Shown in pieces: positions 28,101 through 43,100 of a stretch of DNA of 64,000 nucleotides. The position numbers and the translations under genes were made by a program. The notes beneath the pieces were generated by a model. The model was given only the letters and a program-made list of their open reading frames with translations. It ran no database searches and had not been told where the DNA came from. Origin of the DNA: Amphiduros pacificus (lineage: Eukaryota; Annelida; Polychaeta; Phyllodocida; Hesionidae); NCBI GenBank assembly GCA_949316495.1, contig OX439003.1:26201656-26265655 (forward strand). The letters run 5' to 3'. Position 1 is the stretch's first letter. Each line of letters starts with the position of its first letter.

Positions 28101-31100
28101 TCTGTATGCTCTGTCACCTGTGTTATATGGCCTATTCTGTATGCTCTGTCACCTGTGTTATATGGCCTATTCTGTGTGCTCTGTCACCTGTGCTATATGG
28201 CCTATTCTGTGTGCTCTGTCACCTGTGTTATATGGCCTATTCTGTGTGCTCTGTCACCTGTGCTATATGGCCTATTCTGTGTGCTCTGTCACCTGTGCTA
28301 TATGCCTATTCTATATGCTATGTCACCTGTGCTATATGCCTATTCTGTGTGCTCTGTCACCTGTGCTATATGGCCTATTCTGTATGCTCTGTCACCTGTG
28401 CTATATGGCCTATTCTGTATGCTCTGTCACCTGTGCTATATGCCTATTCTATATGCTATGTCACCTGTGCTATATGGCCTATTCTGTATGCTCTGTCACC
28501 TGTGTTATATGGCCTATTCTGTATGCTCTGTCACCTGTGTTATATGGCCTATTCTGTATGCTCTGTCACCTGTGCTATATGGCCTATGCTATATGCTCTG
28601 TCACCTGTGCTATATGGCCTATTCTGTATGCTCTGTCACCTGTGCTATATGGCCTATTCTGTATGCTCTGTCACCTGTGCTATATGCCTATTCTATATGC
28701 TATGTCACCTGTGCTATATGGCCTATTCTGTATGCTCTGTCACCTGTGCTATATGGCCTATTCTGTATGCTCTGTCACCTGTGCTATATGGCCTATGCTA
28801 TATGCTCTGTCACCTGTGCTATATGGCCTATTCTGTATGCTCTGTCACCTGTGCTATATGGCCTATTCTGTGTGCTCTGTCACCTGTGCTATATGGCCTA
28901 TTCTGTGTGCTATGTCACCTGTGCTATATGGCCTATTCTGTATGCTCTGTCACCTGTGCTATATGGCCTATGCTATATGCTCTGTCACCTGTGCTATATG
29001 GCCTATTCTGTGTGCTCTGTCACCTGTGCTATATGGCCTATTCTGTGTGCTCTGTCACCTGTGCTATATGCCTATTCTATATGCTATGTCACCTGTGCTA
29101 TATGCCTATTCTGTGTGCTCTGTCACCTGTGCTATATGGCCTATTCTGTATGCTCTGTCACCTGTGCTATATGGCCTATTCTGTATGCTCTGTCACCTGT
29201 GCTATATGGCCTATGCAGTATGCTCTGTCACCTGTGATATATGCCTATTCTGTATGCTCTGTCACCTGTGCTATATGGCCTTTTCTGTATGCTATGTCAC
29301 CTGTGCTATATGCCTATTCTGTATGCTCTGTCACCTGTGATATATGGCCTATTCTGTATGCTCTGTCACCTGTGCTATATGGCCTATGCAGTATGCTCTG
29401 TCACCTGTGCTATATACCTATTCTGTATGCTCTGTCACCTGTGCTATATGGCCTATTCTGTATGCTCTGTCACCTGTGCTATATGGCCTATTCTGTATGC
29501 TCTGTCACCTGTGCTATATACCTATTCTGTATGCTCTGTCACCTGTGCTATATGCCTATTCTGTATGCTCTGTCACCTGTGATATATGGCCTATTCTGTA
29601 TGCTCTGTCACCTGTGCTATATGGCCTATTCTGTATGCTATGTCACCTGTGCTATATGCCTATTCTGTGTGCTCTGTCACCTGTGCTATATGCCTATTCT
29701 GTATGCTCTGTCACCTGTGCTATATGGCCTATGGCCTGGGGATTATCTGGAACTACTGTAACAACGCTCTCGAAACTGTGTAAAGTACCGGACCGGGTAT
29801 ACATGGGCTGTGTGCATAAATCAGGAGAAATCTGTGTATTATTTAGTAATCTTACCATTCCCCAGACACCTGATTGCGTTTATCCCTTTATATGTGATAG
29901 CATAAACACAATAATCATTCATGTATGTATGATGTCCAGATAACTGAAAATTTAAGTGCTGAGATTGCAACATATAGTTGAGCTGTTGTCTATAAATTCC
30001 ATCGATTTTAAGTTTTTAAAAATAATGGTCATTCCACAGTTAAGTAATATTTTAATGACAGTATGAGAAAACTGAGCTATTTATTGTTTTCATTGAAATA
30101 GTGTTATTTTATAGGATTAATAATAGAATTTGGTCCTCTGTAAATGTGCATGGTACTATTATAAGATTATTATTTTCATAAATTTTCATATATTCCATAT
30201 ATTTTCGTAATTCCTTGTCAATATCACTGCAATATTCAAATAACTGCACAGCAGAAGTGATTGACTTCAAAGTTAGGATTGACAAGTATTGGCAACTCAA
30301 ACAGTAAAAATTTGGTTTTCACTTATTACTAACAAAATATTTGATCATGAATTTTTCAAACAGATGTATACTTGCTTAAAATGCTTACAAAATTCATTCA
30401 ACATTATATCTCTTATTACTCATTTCCAATTACAGTTTTTGCTTCCTGGAAAAAACATATATAGACTAAAAATATTATTTTTGAAAAAAATACATTAACA
30501 TTTCATTGAATGTGAGTTGCTCACCATTCCTCAGATATCTTCTCACTGCGTTTGGAGACAGCTGTGCGATGAGTGTCCATGGTCTGGTGAGTGGTCTCGC
30601 TGCGGTCGCTCATGCGTGACAATGGTGGCAGAGGAGGCTTATTGGCTGGAAAGTTGGCGGTGTCTGAGAATGGCGAGTCTGTTCCCCGCCATGCTTGTTT
30701 GGGGAGGTCTGGAGGATGGGGTACCTTGTTAAACAGTGGGGGCACTGGTGGTTTCCCATCACATACCGAACTAGACTTCCCTATCACTGCATGACTGAAA
30801 TATAAGTTATCTTATTTATTATTTGGAATATTTATTTTTTCACTAGATCAAGGTCAAATGCTTGAAAAGATCAAATGTAAAAACATTTAAAAAAAATTAA
30901 ACTTTGTATCATGTCTGTCCCCTTGCCAGAAAGATGATTCCCAAAATAAAAGAGTGTCCTAAAATGCTTCACTGGAGACTGCTTACAATATTTGCCTTTT
31001 TTGTTTGGATAAAGACTTTATATGTCCCACCACCGACTGTTAGAATCTCTGGTTTACCTTGGTCCTGAGTTAGGAGATCACTGATTCTTACCTTGCTGGG

Positions 31101-34100
31101 AGCTGAGGAGTCGCCGAAGGAGCCCAATCTTTGTCAATCCCATCCTGAATAAAAAAAACATTGATCATTCACTATATAATGAGCTATTATAATCATTGGT
31201 TCTCTATGATAGAAAATAATATAAAGTTGTTTTTTTATCAATATTATTTTTGGCAAATTTCTGATGAGACTTATGATAAAGTCAAACCTATTTTATCCAC
31301 CTTGTTTATCAATGTTGGCAAGAACTATCTACAATCACTTCATTTTTTAAGAATATTTGTTTTAAAGATGGGCCTACCACATCAAAGTTGAAATCATCCA
31401 GGTTGACTTCCAGGAATTCATCCTCTTCTTCATCTTCACCGTCATCAAACTTGGCATACTCCAGAGCATATTGCAGGCGACGTCGCAAGATATAACCTCT
31501 CCACAGAGCCTGAATATACAGGGGATCACAATCAGCCATATTACTAGGCATATACAACTACGAGGTCAATATTCAATATGCTATAGTCCACAGAGCCTGA
31601 ATATACAGGGGATCACAATCAGCCATATTACCAGGCATATACAACTACTGGGTCAATATTCAATATGCTATAGTCCACAGAGCCTGAATATACAGGGGAT
31701 CACAATCAGCCATATTACCAGGCACATACAACTACGAGGTCAATATTCAATATGCTATAGTCCACAGAGCCTGAATATACAGGGGATCACAATCAGCCAT
31801 ATTACCAGGCACATACAACTACTGGGTCAATATTCAATATGCTATAGTCCACAGAGCCTGAATATACAGGGGATCACAATCAGCCATATTACCAGGCATA
31901 TACAACTACTGGGTCAATATTCAATATGCTATAGTCCACAGAGCCTGAATATACAGGGGATCACAATCAGCCATATTACCAGGCATATACAACTACTAGG
32001 TCAATATTCAATATGCTATAGTCCACAGAGCCTGAATATACAGGGGATCACAATCAGCCATATTACCAGGCATATACAACAACTAGGTCAATATTCAATA
32101 TGCTATAGTCCACAGAGCCTGAATATACTGGGGATCACAATCAGCCATATTACCAGGCATATACAACTACTAGGTCAATATTCAATATGCTATAGTCCAC
32201 AGAGCCTGAATATACAGGGGATCACAATCAGCCATATTACCAGGCATATACAACTACTAGGTCAATATTCAATATGCTATAGTCCACAGAGCCTGAATAT
32301 ACAGGGGATCACAATCAGCCATATTACCAGGCACATACAACTACGAGGTCAATATTCAATATGCTATAGTCCACAGAGCATGAATATACAGGGGATCACA
32401 ATCAGCCATATTACCAGGCATATACAACTACTAGGTCAATATTCAATATGCTATAGTCCACAGAGCATGAATATACAGGGGATCACAATCAGCCATATTA
32501 CCAGGCATATACAACAACTAGGTCAATATTCAATATGCTATAGTCCACAGAGCCTGAATATACAGGGGATCACAATCAGCCATATTACCAGGCATATACA
32601 ACTACTAGGTCAATATTCAATCCTTTCTGAGAGCAGACTTGAGCAGATGATAACTTCTGCCAATCAAAATGCATGTTATTTATGGAATTTGGCCCTAACT
32701 CAATTCTCGTTGGCTGATATTTGTCATGCACACAGTGTTAGATAGCTATAACAAATTCTGAGCCTCATGAAATATTGATGGAATTGGTCCCCTAAATATA
32801 CAACATTTTACCTTATACATAAGGTAAAATTTTACCTTATACATAAGGTAACTCCAACCAGTAGTTTAGATAAGATCAAAGTTGACAAACAGACAAAATA
32901 ACAAAATTTCTCCCCCCCTTACTGCAGAAGCTATCCTGGCATAGTCACCATAGCTAAAAAACATTATCACAGTGGGCTGCTATGACTGTTTTTTTTTATT
33001 TCCTAATTTCAATCAGGAATTGAGTTTTACCTGTATTTTGGTTGCAGATATATCCCATAATTCTATTTGTTGCTTCCTCTTCCTCATTAAGACCTCATCG
33101 AATAATTCATTTTCATGATTTCTCTGCTTTCCAATTTCCTCTGAATTTATTGGGGGTTTCCTATTTTCTGCAAATCCTGTCTGTTTTGCCGGTGATATTT
33201 TATATTCCTGTTGATCAGTTTGAGCTAATATTTCCTCAGTGCGGAGTTCTATCTCCCTGCGCACTGTATGGCCTCTCCAGTAAGCTTGCAGTGTGGTCAC
33301 TGCCTTCTCCTTTCTTAATCTAGGTAATGCAAAGTTAAACACTGTTTAATATTTGTGCATATTCAATGAATATTTGAATGGAAATGCAAGATACGTTTTT
33401 CCTATAAAAGCATATTTGCCATTGCAAGATGGAGTTTCTGAGCCTGTAGATAGAGGTACATTACAAATCTTACCTAATTTATTGAATTGTTCTGATTTGA
33501 AACATCTTTTTAATATTTATTTATAAAAAAAGTGTACAACAAACACTACACATGTGCATGAGGGAAATAAATACAAAATGGGGAGAAATACAAGACTGTA
33601 ATGAAATGAGTTAAATATATGTTTGTTTGATTTTTTTTCCACACCAGCATGAAAGCATCGAAAGATGCATGAAGATAACAGATCTGAGATAGCTAATACC
33701 AAAATACCAATATTCAACACTTTCTTAAACAAATCATTTTTATTGAGATATGATTTTGGTTCAGATGCCTTGGGGGAAAAAATCATTGCAGAATTTCTTA
33801 CTCATCTTCCTGCAATTTCTTCCCTATTGTACTGGCAGTCACCGAGGAAGCCATTTTGTGTTTCCATGGTGATTCAGCCTCACTTCCATCAAGCACTTCA
33901 CTGCCTCCTTGTGCTTTCTGCAATGCTTCCTCAAACTTATTCTTCATCTGAGAAGCTTGAGTTACTGAAGCAGCTTTCTTGTCAGTTCTTGGCGTTTCTT
34001 GTGGCTTGGTAAATGATATGGGAGGTTTGTGTTTTGGTTTTGCTGAAGTTTCTCCATACTCATGGGTATATCTATGTTCCACTGCCAGCTTGTTGCTCTG

Positions 34101-37100
34101 ATCATAGTACTGAGTCTGTATAGCACACCTATTCTCCTGCTTGCTACATGACCTGTAAAATTAAACCATAAAAACACTTATTAAAGCTTGAAAGACATTC
34201 TCATTCCAGCTGATTATATCTTCAAACATTATCCCCTCCTGAAATCTAAAATTTTACTCAGAAAAAAATAAATCAATTTTTGAAACATAAATTCTGAAAA
34301 TTAGTTTAATCTTTAAAAGAAATAAACACATTGTCTGCCATTTGACAAGTGAATCCAAATCCCTGTTTCCTGATATTTTGGGCATCAGCAGTCATATTCT
34401 TTAGACAATGAACTGACTATACTCCATGAAAGACCACTTTATACTCTGGGTTCTTGCCCAGACAACCCTTGTTTTCCTTTCAATATTTGTAACACTATAA
34501 TTATTCATGAACTTACTTGAGAGCAGAGAAGTAGTCCTGCTGCAGTTGCTTCTGATGTTGTAATTCCTCCATACACATAATCTCAAATGTGGTCCTGGCT
34601 GGGCTGCTCTGTGCTGCCTTTTCTACCATCACACCATCTACTGTCTGCAGGCACGGAACACCTTGTGATAAGCTGGATCTGCAAAATTATGTTTAAATAC
34701 GTAAGAACATTTCACGGCAACCAGTACCAAATTTCAAGCTACTTCTACTCTCATAAAAGCCATTGCTTCACTGCTTCAATTCAAGCCACATCTACCCTCC
34801 CACAAGCCATTGCTTCACTGCTTCAAGCCACATCTACCCTCCCACAAGCCATTGCTTCACTGCTTCAAGCCACATCTACCCTCCCACAAGCCATTGCTTC
34901 ACTGCTTCAAGCCACATCTACCCTCCCACAAGCCATTGCTTCACTGCTTCAAGCCACATCTACCCTCCCACAAGCCATTGCTTCACTGCTTCAAGCCACA
35001 TCTACCCTCCCACAAGCCATTGCTTCACTGCTTCAAGCCACATCTACCCTCCCACAAGCCATTGCTTCACTGCTTCAAGCCACATCTACCCTCCCACAAG
35101 CAATTGCTTCACTGCTTCAAGCCACATCTACCCTCCCACAAGCCATTGCTTCACTGCTTCAAGCCACTTCTACCCCTCTACATATCATTACTACCAACCC
35201 TTCAACTGCTTCTGCCCCCCTATATGAACAAATAATTATTATCCTCCTAAAACCCCTACACATCTGTTTTGCCCTCTTGTAAGTCATACCTATCAGCCAT
35301 TGAGTCACCTCTACCCACCTATGACTGCTCTCCTCAGCCACGGGGTTGCCCTCCAGTAATAAATGCTCCAGGTTTCTGCATCCTTCAAGTCCAGGCAACA
35401 AGCTTTCTAGTTCTAAAATATATTTGCCAGTCATTCACCAATACTGTTGTATTTTTCAAGTCACATTATCTGAAAATTTCAAATGAAAAATGCCCCCAAA
35501 ATACATAAAATTAGAACATGTTGCAAAGTTACTATGAATGTTTCAATATTTAATTGTAAACAATGGTCAGCATCCCAGCATGCATTACAGCAAAATGTTA
35601 TACATGAATATGATACATGATCAACCACTGTTATGTGTACAATCTGGACAATGCATGAAATATCTGTATAGCCTTTGTTTACAATGGGGACAGAAGAGAT
35701 TAAAGTAATGAGACATACCTAATATTTGGTTGTGGGATAAATCTAGAGTGTTAAGCAGGACACAAGTACTGATGTCACCCAGGGACAACAGCCTGAAAAA
35801 TAGCATCACTTTGATGAATTGCAAGATATATTTAAGCAAGAAGTTCAAAAGGTACAACTTAATGACACTTAAAATCAGATGGTATAACATTTAAAGTGAT
35901 TCAATTGATTTAGAGTTCTATGGGTGACTGCTGTGACTTTCTCTGACTCAAAATTGACTTTCTTTACACAAAATTCTCCAGTAACCAATCTCAAAATGTA
36001 GATATGAACCAACCCATTTTGGGCAAGGACTAGTTTGTGCAACATTGGCAGCCATGTATTAGATAGAACATCCACAGATGATAAACTGTTGTCGTCAAGC
36101 ACTAACTCCCTTAGCAACACTTGGTTGGACATTATTGGCAGCTGCAACATAAATACAGTCATAACATTATATGATCAGAGAACATTAACATATCCTTATA
36201 TCAATCCTTGAAATATTTATTAGCATCATATGATATTTTTAAAACTAGATTCTCTGGCAATCTATCAAACCAAAATTCAGATGTTTGATAGGGTTGATCA
36301 ATTTTGAGGTGTTTATGATATATAATGTGATTTGTATTTTGTCACCTGCATTATATTATTTCCTGTGGCTTTTATGACCTGCAGGAGAGCCAAAGATTCA
36401 AGGTCATCTAGCCCTGGTAGGTGATTGTGGGATACATCTACTTCCTGTATAGATGGCGCCTCGCTCAGCCCTTTAGTTGTGATCAGCTGGTTATAGGATG
36501 CATCTAATGTGTGCAATGACTTGAGAGATTCCAAGCCTCCTGCAAAACCAAGATCTTAAATTAAATCTCTGAAAACTAAAGCGAAATAAATTCAAAAATG
36601 GCCACTGCAGTCCATCTCAATTCTTTTTTTGGCCAATTTGACTTACAGACTCGCATTTTATAACATATTTGTCTTTAAAGGAAAGCACAATATTATTAGG
36701 TGATAATAATGAAACTGACTTAAATTGAATGGGGCTAAGGAAAATATCTCTGTAATCATATAATGTACAAAAAATCAAGGAATTCCTATCTGTTTTGCAA
36801 ACATTTTGTTCAAGGCTATTTTTGTCTGAAGTTGATCACTCATTCATGACCACAAATTCAAGAACAAATAAATCAACAAGCCAAGTATAGCCCATAATAT
36901 TACACATTTTCACCAAGCTTCAGGCTTAGATGCATATATTAGCCAGAATAAAGGCACACCAAAGTTTTATGTTTTAATGGTAAAAGGTCACTGAGGCATA
37001 ACTGCTCACTGAAGCATGTTTTTCTGTTCTAAAATAAGAATAATACCCATCAAGATGTATCAGCCCACAAAAAATGAAAGCTCTATCATTGTCACCTTAT

Positions 37101-40100
37101 AAGGTCTATATCAAGGTTTTTATCTAAGTATTCATTGAGGCATAAAGTTCAGCATTGATACCAGTATCATGAGTATTGTAAATCAAGTTGTGCCAAAATA
37201 ACACCTCCATCCATTAAACTCATTTAATGTCAAATTCAAGATTTTTTAAAGTGTTCATTGTAGCGTGACAGCTCACTCCCGGGGCTCACTCAAGCATTGA
37301 ATTTTTCAAAAAGTCCCTTTGAAGAATCTCAAGAGACACGATTCCACCGAGTTTCAAACTGGGGTACATATGATTGGAACCCGCCGGCACAGGGCAGAGA
37401 AATCTGCTGACCTGCCCACCTATACACAACCATGTGCAAAATGGCATTTTTCACCGGATCAATCATGTCTCAGCGGCAAGTCCATCCGCATCCATCTGCC
37501 TAGATTACTAGTCCGCAGATATAGCCTGGAGGATTTGGTGGCCCACTGCTTTTAATCTGCTGCACAATCGTGTGTAAGCAGCGTATCTGGCGGTATAGTG
37601 GCGGATTTTTTTCATCTGGGTAATTAATACACCTTCCAATAATGAAAGCTCTTCATAGATGGAGAGATGGAAATCTGTCATAAGTGAGACAAAAATGATG
37701 AAAAATATGGGAACAACCTAACGGTAATCTGGAACTCATGAAATAGTTATAATGATGTCAATACTAACGATACCGATGAGTGGCTGAGTGATCCACCCAG
37801 TAATTATACAGGAGTTAAATGTTTGATGGACAGAAGGACAAAAATATTCCCCCCTTACTACATAGGCTTTGCTGAGTGTGTCAGTGATAAACAGTGTTTA
37901 TTTATGCATGTGAAATTGTACAACTGATTTACATAGGACATCAGACATGCCAGGGTGTGAAACTGATATATATCAGACATGCCAGACATACCATAGTGTG
38001 CAACTGATGTATATCAGACATACCGGAGTGTGGAACTGATATATATCAAACATACCAGTGTGGAACTGATGTATATCAGACATACTAGTGTGGAACTGAT
38101 ATATACCAGACATATCAGTGTGGAACTGATATATACCAGACATATCAGTGTGGAACTGATATATATCAGACATACCAGTGTGGAACTGATATATACCAGA
38201 CATACCATAGTGTGCAACTGATGTATATCAGACATACCGGAGTGTGGAACTGATGTATATCAGACATACTGGAGTGTGGAACTGATATATATCAAACATA
38301 CCAGTGTGGAACTGATATATATCAGACATACCGGAGTGTGGAACTGATATATATCAAATATACCAGTGTGTAACTGATGTATATCAGACATACCAGAGTG
38401 TGGAACTGATATATATCAAATATACCAGTGTGGAACTGATATATATCAAACATACCGGAGTGTGGAACTGATGTATATCAGACATACCGGAGTGTGGAAC
38501 TGATATATATCAAACATACCAGAGTGTGGAACTGATATATATCAAACATACCAGAGTGTGGAACTGATATATATCAAACATACCAGAGTGTGGAACTGAT
38601 GTATATCAGACATACCGGAGTGTGGAACTGATGTATATCAGACATACCGGAGTGTGGAACTAATATATATCAAACATACCAGTGTGGAACTGATGTATAT
38701 CAGACATACCAGTGTGGAACTGATATATATCAAACATACCAGTGTGGAACTGATGTATATCAGACATACTAGTGTGGAACTGATATATATCAAATATACC
38801 GGAGTGTGGAACTAATATATATCAAACATACCAGTGTGGAACTGATGTATATCAAATATACCAGTGTGGAACTGATGTATATCAGACATACCAGTGTGGA
38901 ACTGATATATATCAAATATACCAGTGTGGAACTGATATATATCAAACATACCAGTGTGTAACTGATGTATATCAGACATACTGGAGTGTGGAACTGATGT
39001 ATATCAGACATACTAGTGTGGAACTGATGTATATCAGACATAACGGAGTGTGGAACTGATATATACCAGACATACCGGAGTGTGGAATTGACATATATAT
39101 CAGACATACCAGAGTGTGAAACTGATATATACCAGACGTGCTCGAGTTGAGGAACTGATATGCCAGGGTGTGAAACTGATACATATCAAACATCCCAAAT
39201 TATCCATCTGATGTATATCAAAAAGAGCAGGGTGTGTAACTAGTACATATCATGAAACATATATGAAACATGGCAAGGTGTGTAACCAAAATAAATCAAA
39301 CATTGTAGGGTGTGTAAATGATATATTTCAAACATTGCAGGTTGTGTAACTGATACTGCAAACATGGCAGGGTGTCTAACTGGTACATATATGAAACATT
39401 GTTGGTGTGTAAATGATATATTTCCAACATTGCAGGGTGTGTAACTGGTATATATCAAACATTGCAGGGTGTCTAACTGGTACATATATGAAACATTGCA
39501 AGGTGTGTAAATGATATATTTCATACATTGCAGGGTGTGTAACTGGTATATATCAAACATTGCAGGGTGTCTAACTGGTACATATATGAAACATTGCAGG
39601 GTGTGTAAATGATATATTTCAAACATTGCAGGGTGTGTAACTGGTATATATCAAACATTGCAGGGTGTGTAAATGATATATTTCATACATTGCAGGGTGT
39701 GTAACTGGTATATATGAAACATTATTGGGTGTGTAAATGATATATTTCCAACATTGCAGGGTGTGTAACTGGTATATATCAAATATTGCAGGGTGCGTAA
39801 TGGTGAGAGTATGCATCACTTACCAGCCATTGGAATCCCGTAGGGGCTCACTAAGGGTATAATGCAGTGAGGATTAATGGGAATTAGTAAGGATAAGTGA
39901 AGATTAGTGGGGATAAGTGAAGAATAGTGAGGATAAGTGAAGATTAGTGAGGATAAGTGAAGATTAATGTTTGCTGATGGGAAGCTTGCAATGGAATTCA
40001 TTTCGAACGGGATGCTAAATGATGCTAAATGAAATTGTAATGCTAAATGATGATGAAAGAAATTTGGATGCTTAATGATGCTTAAAGAAATTCTTACTGA

Positions 40101-43100
40101 ATGAAGTGGTTAAAGCTTGCTGAATACATTGCTTACTGAATTGAAACTTGTTAATTGGAATGCTTATGGAATAGGTCACTTGCTGGATGGAATTCTTACT
40201 AAATGGAATGCTTCTTAATTGGAATGTGTGATAATTAATTGGGATGTTAGCTGAATGCTATATAGGTTTCTAAGTGGAATACTTCCTGTTTGCGATGCTT
40301 ACTTACCTATGCGAGTGATCCTATTGTGGGCCACTGACAAATGGCGCAGGTTGTGGCACCCGTCTAGGCCATGTATGGATGTCAGATTGTTGTGTGTCAT
40401 ATCCAGATATGTTAGACTGGTCACATCCTTCATACTCATCATCTCTATGGTATTATACTGAAAAAATATGAAAACACCATAATACTACAAAGTAATTCAA
40501 TAACTGAAAAGTTTTGATATGTTAACATTAATGACAGCAATAGGGATTAAATGTATAAAACAGAATTTGGCAAAATATAATTATGTGTCTGACAACAAGA
40601 GTGTAATGGGATATATGAATGGTTTGAATACTTATCATACAGAATTCTTTACCTTGAAATCAGCATATTGAAGGCATTTGTGTCCTTCAAGACCCTCAAC
40701 AGCCACCAGGTGACACTTGTTGACCACCAGATGGCGTAATTGAGAACATTCCGCAAGGGTCTTCACGCTAAATCCTGGCAAGTCATGTAATTCTACAGTT
40801 GTCACCTGTCATAAAATACAGCATAAACTACCGGTATATTTATGAAGTTAAAAAAGGATTAATCACACTAATAGCATGTATGTTTTTATAATCTAAATGT
40901 AAGGTAAATGTTGTGTTTGGAAGTATAAGACTCAGATATATTTTCACCATCAGTAAATGGATTCAGGGGTTCAAAAAATTAAATATTCCAATATTTCTCA
41001 TGGAGGGAGGAGTTATGTTGAGGTTTCAGATGAAGTCTACCTTCTGTAATGATGTGGCTTTGGTGGCAGACAGTATCTGCTGGTGTGTGAGCTCTGGCTG
41101 CCGCTTAGCTGATATGGGTCTACGGGGTGGCTTCCTGCCCGACGATGGCTTCTTGGATCTCCAGGCACTCTGAATCTTACTGGAATAAGATTTATTAAAA
41201 TTTCATAGTTATTCTGCTGGGAATTCCCAAAGATCTCTGCTAAAACAAATTTGCTACATCATGTATATCTGTAACTAGATACCTTGTGACAAATATCACC
41301 AAAGGTATTGTAATAATCTGTGGTTTCAACAATATAACTAGACATAGCAACAGCCAGATTTCTTAATACTATAAACTTTGCACTGAAATGACTGCATTAA
41401 AAGGTTGATATCTGACTTAATGATCTAGCTTTTGTACTCTTTACTGCTGCCTGGTAAGTGCACTTGCACTCTGCTGTCTGATCTACTTTGCAGACACTGT
41501 TAAAAGCAAGGCCTCTGCCCCACCCCATGCCAGTGGCCTGAATGTTGATAAAAACATAGTCTACTGGGTTCCTTGTATAACACCATATGTAGTCATTTCT
41601 GCCTGGTTTGTTATTTGATATATTGTACATCAAGTTTCCATGGAGGTAAATACATAGCAGGTAAGCTGCTGCTTAAATGGTGTCTTTACACAGGATACAA
41701 ATCTTTGCCATGTGGTGTTGTTCCAATCTGATATTGATAACTGAGGGCATCACTGCATAGAAAAAATTCCCATCAGGGATAAATTGACATTATGCATGGA
41801 CATGAAGTCAATCTTACTTATAATATTCTTATGTTTTATCAAAATAAACCCTAAACATATATCTATTTGGGCACAAACCAGTTTTTTAAATTCAAAATAA
41901 ATCATCACACGACTCCAACTCATGTGGTCACGTGGTCAAAAATAACTTATATGTTGCCCATTATAGCCCATAATCTCAAGGATGCTCAATGTGCTCCATA
42001 TACAAATAAACCCAATACCTTACATAACCTAGTAGCATTGGAGCAGACAGGTGGACAGAAGGAGGGAAGGACCTCAATTAAAACCCTTAGATAATCTATC
42101 TAACCTGTAAGGTTTACACTGTTTTATCCATGAAAGTCTCAGTCCTTCTATGTGGTCTGGAAGTCGCATACTCAGGTCTGCCATTGGCTCAGTGGCACTG
42201 AAAATACCATAAACTCTCAGTATCTCAAATAATAATCAACCATAACAATTACTTGTAACAAATAGTGGCAAATTAGTATCACTTAAGTATCTTAGACATA
42301 GATTAGACTAGATGTGTTATCTCCCATTAATTGGTTCTGAATTACTTGTAGGCTTTAACAGTTACATATATATAAATCAAGATAAGATGCTCTTTAAAAA
42401 TAAATTTTTTTAAAAATAAATATATCTACTTACTTAATTTTCTGTCCATCATTCTGCCTTGTTAGCTTCTTTTTTTGCTCATTTTCCATTTTTGTTTTTT
42501 CCTCCTCTGCTTTTCTAAATAGGATTATAACAATACATGATACAATCGGTATATAGATTGGGTCAAGCAGCCTCAAAATGCAGGTCAAGGTCTCTGACAA
42601 GCACACCAGTCTGAGACTATGATATAATGCACCCATGATTTAAGGTGTAAGGACCAAACTTTATTTAGCAAGTTCACATTAAGAGACAATCAATTAGAAG
42701 GTGTAGGTACTGACAATATATTTCAGACATATATTTATACATATATTTTACTTTTTCTACAATAAAAAAATGTACTGTATTATACCTTTCCAGTTCTTTT
42801 CTTTTTGCCAACTCTTTCTCTTTCTTTTTTTCTTCCTCCTGAAGTCTTTGTTCTCTCTTTCTTTTTTCTTCTGCTTGGCGTTTATCTTCTTGTTCTTTTT
42901 GTAATCTTTCCTCCTCCTGTCTCGTTTTCTTTTCATCCTCTTCTCTTTGTCTTTGTTCTTCCTTTTGTTTTTCTTCTGCCATTCTTCTTATCTCTTCTTC
43001 TTTCTGTAGCCTCTCTCTTTCCTCCTCCTGTCTCCTTTTCTTTTCATCCTCTTCTCTTTTCCTTTGTTCCTCTTTTTTTTGTTTTTCTTCTGCTATCCTT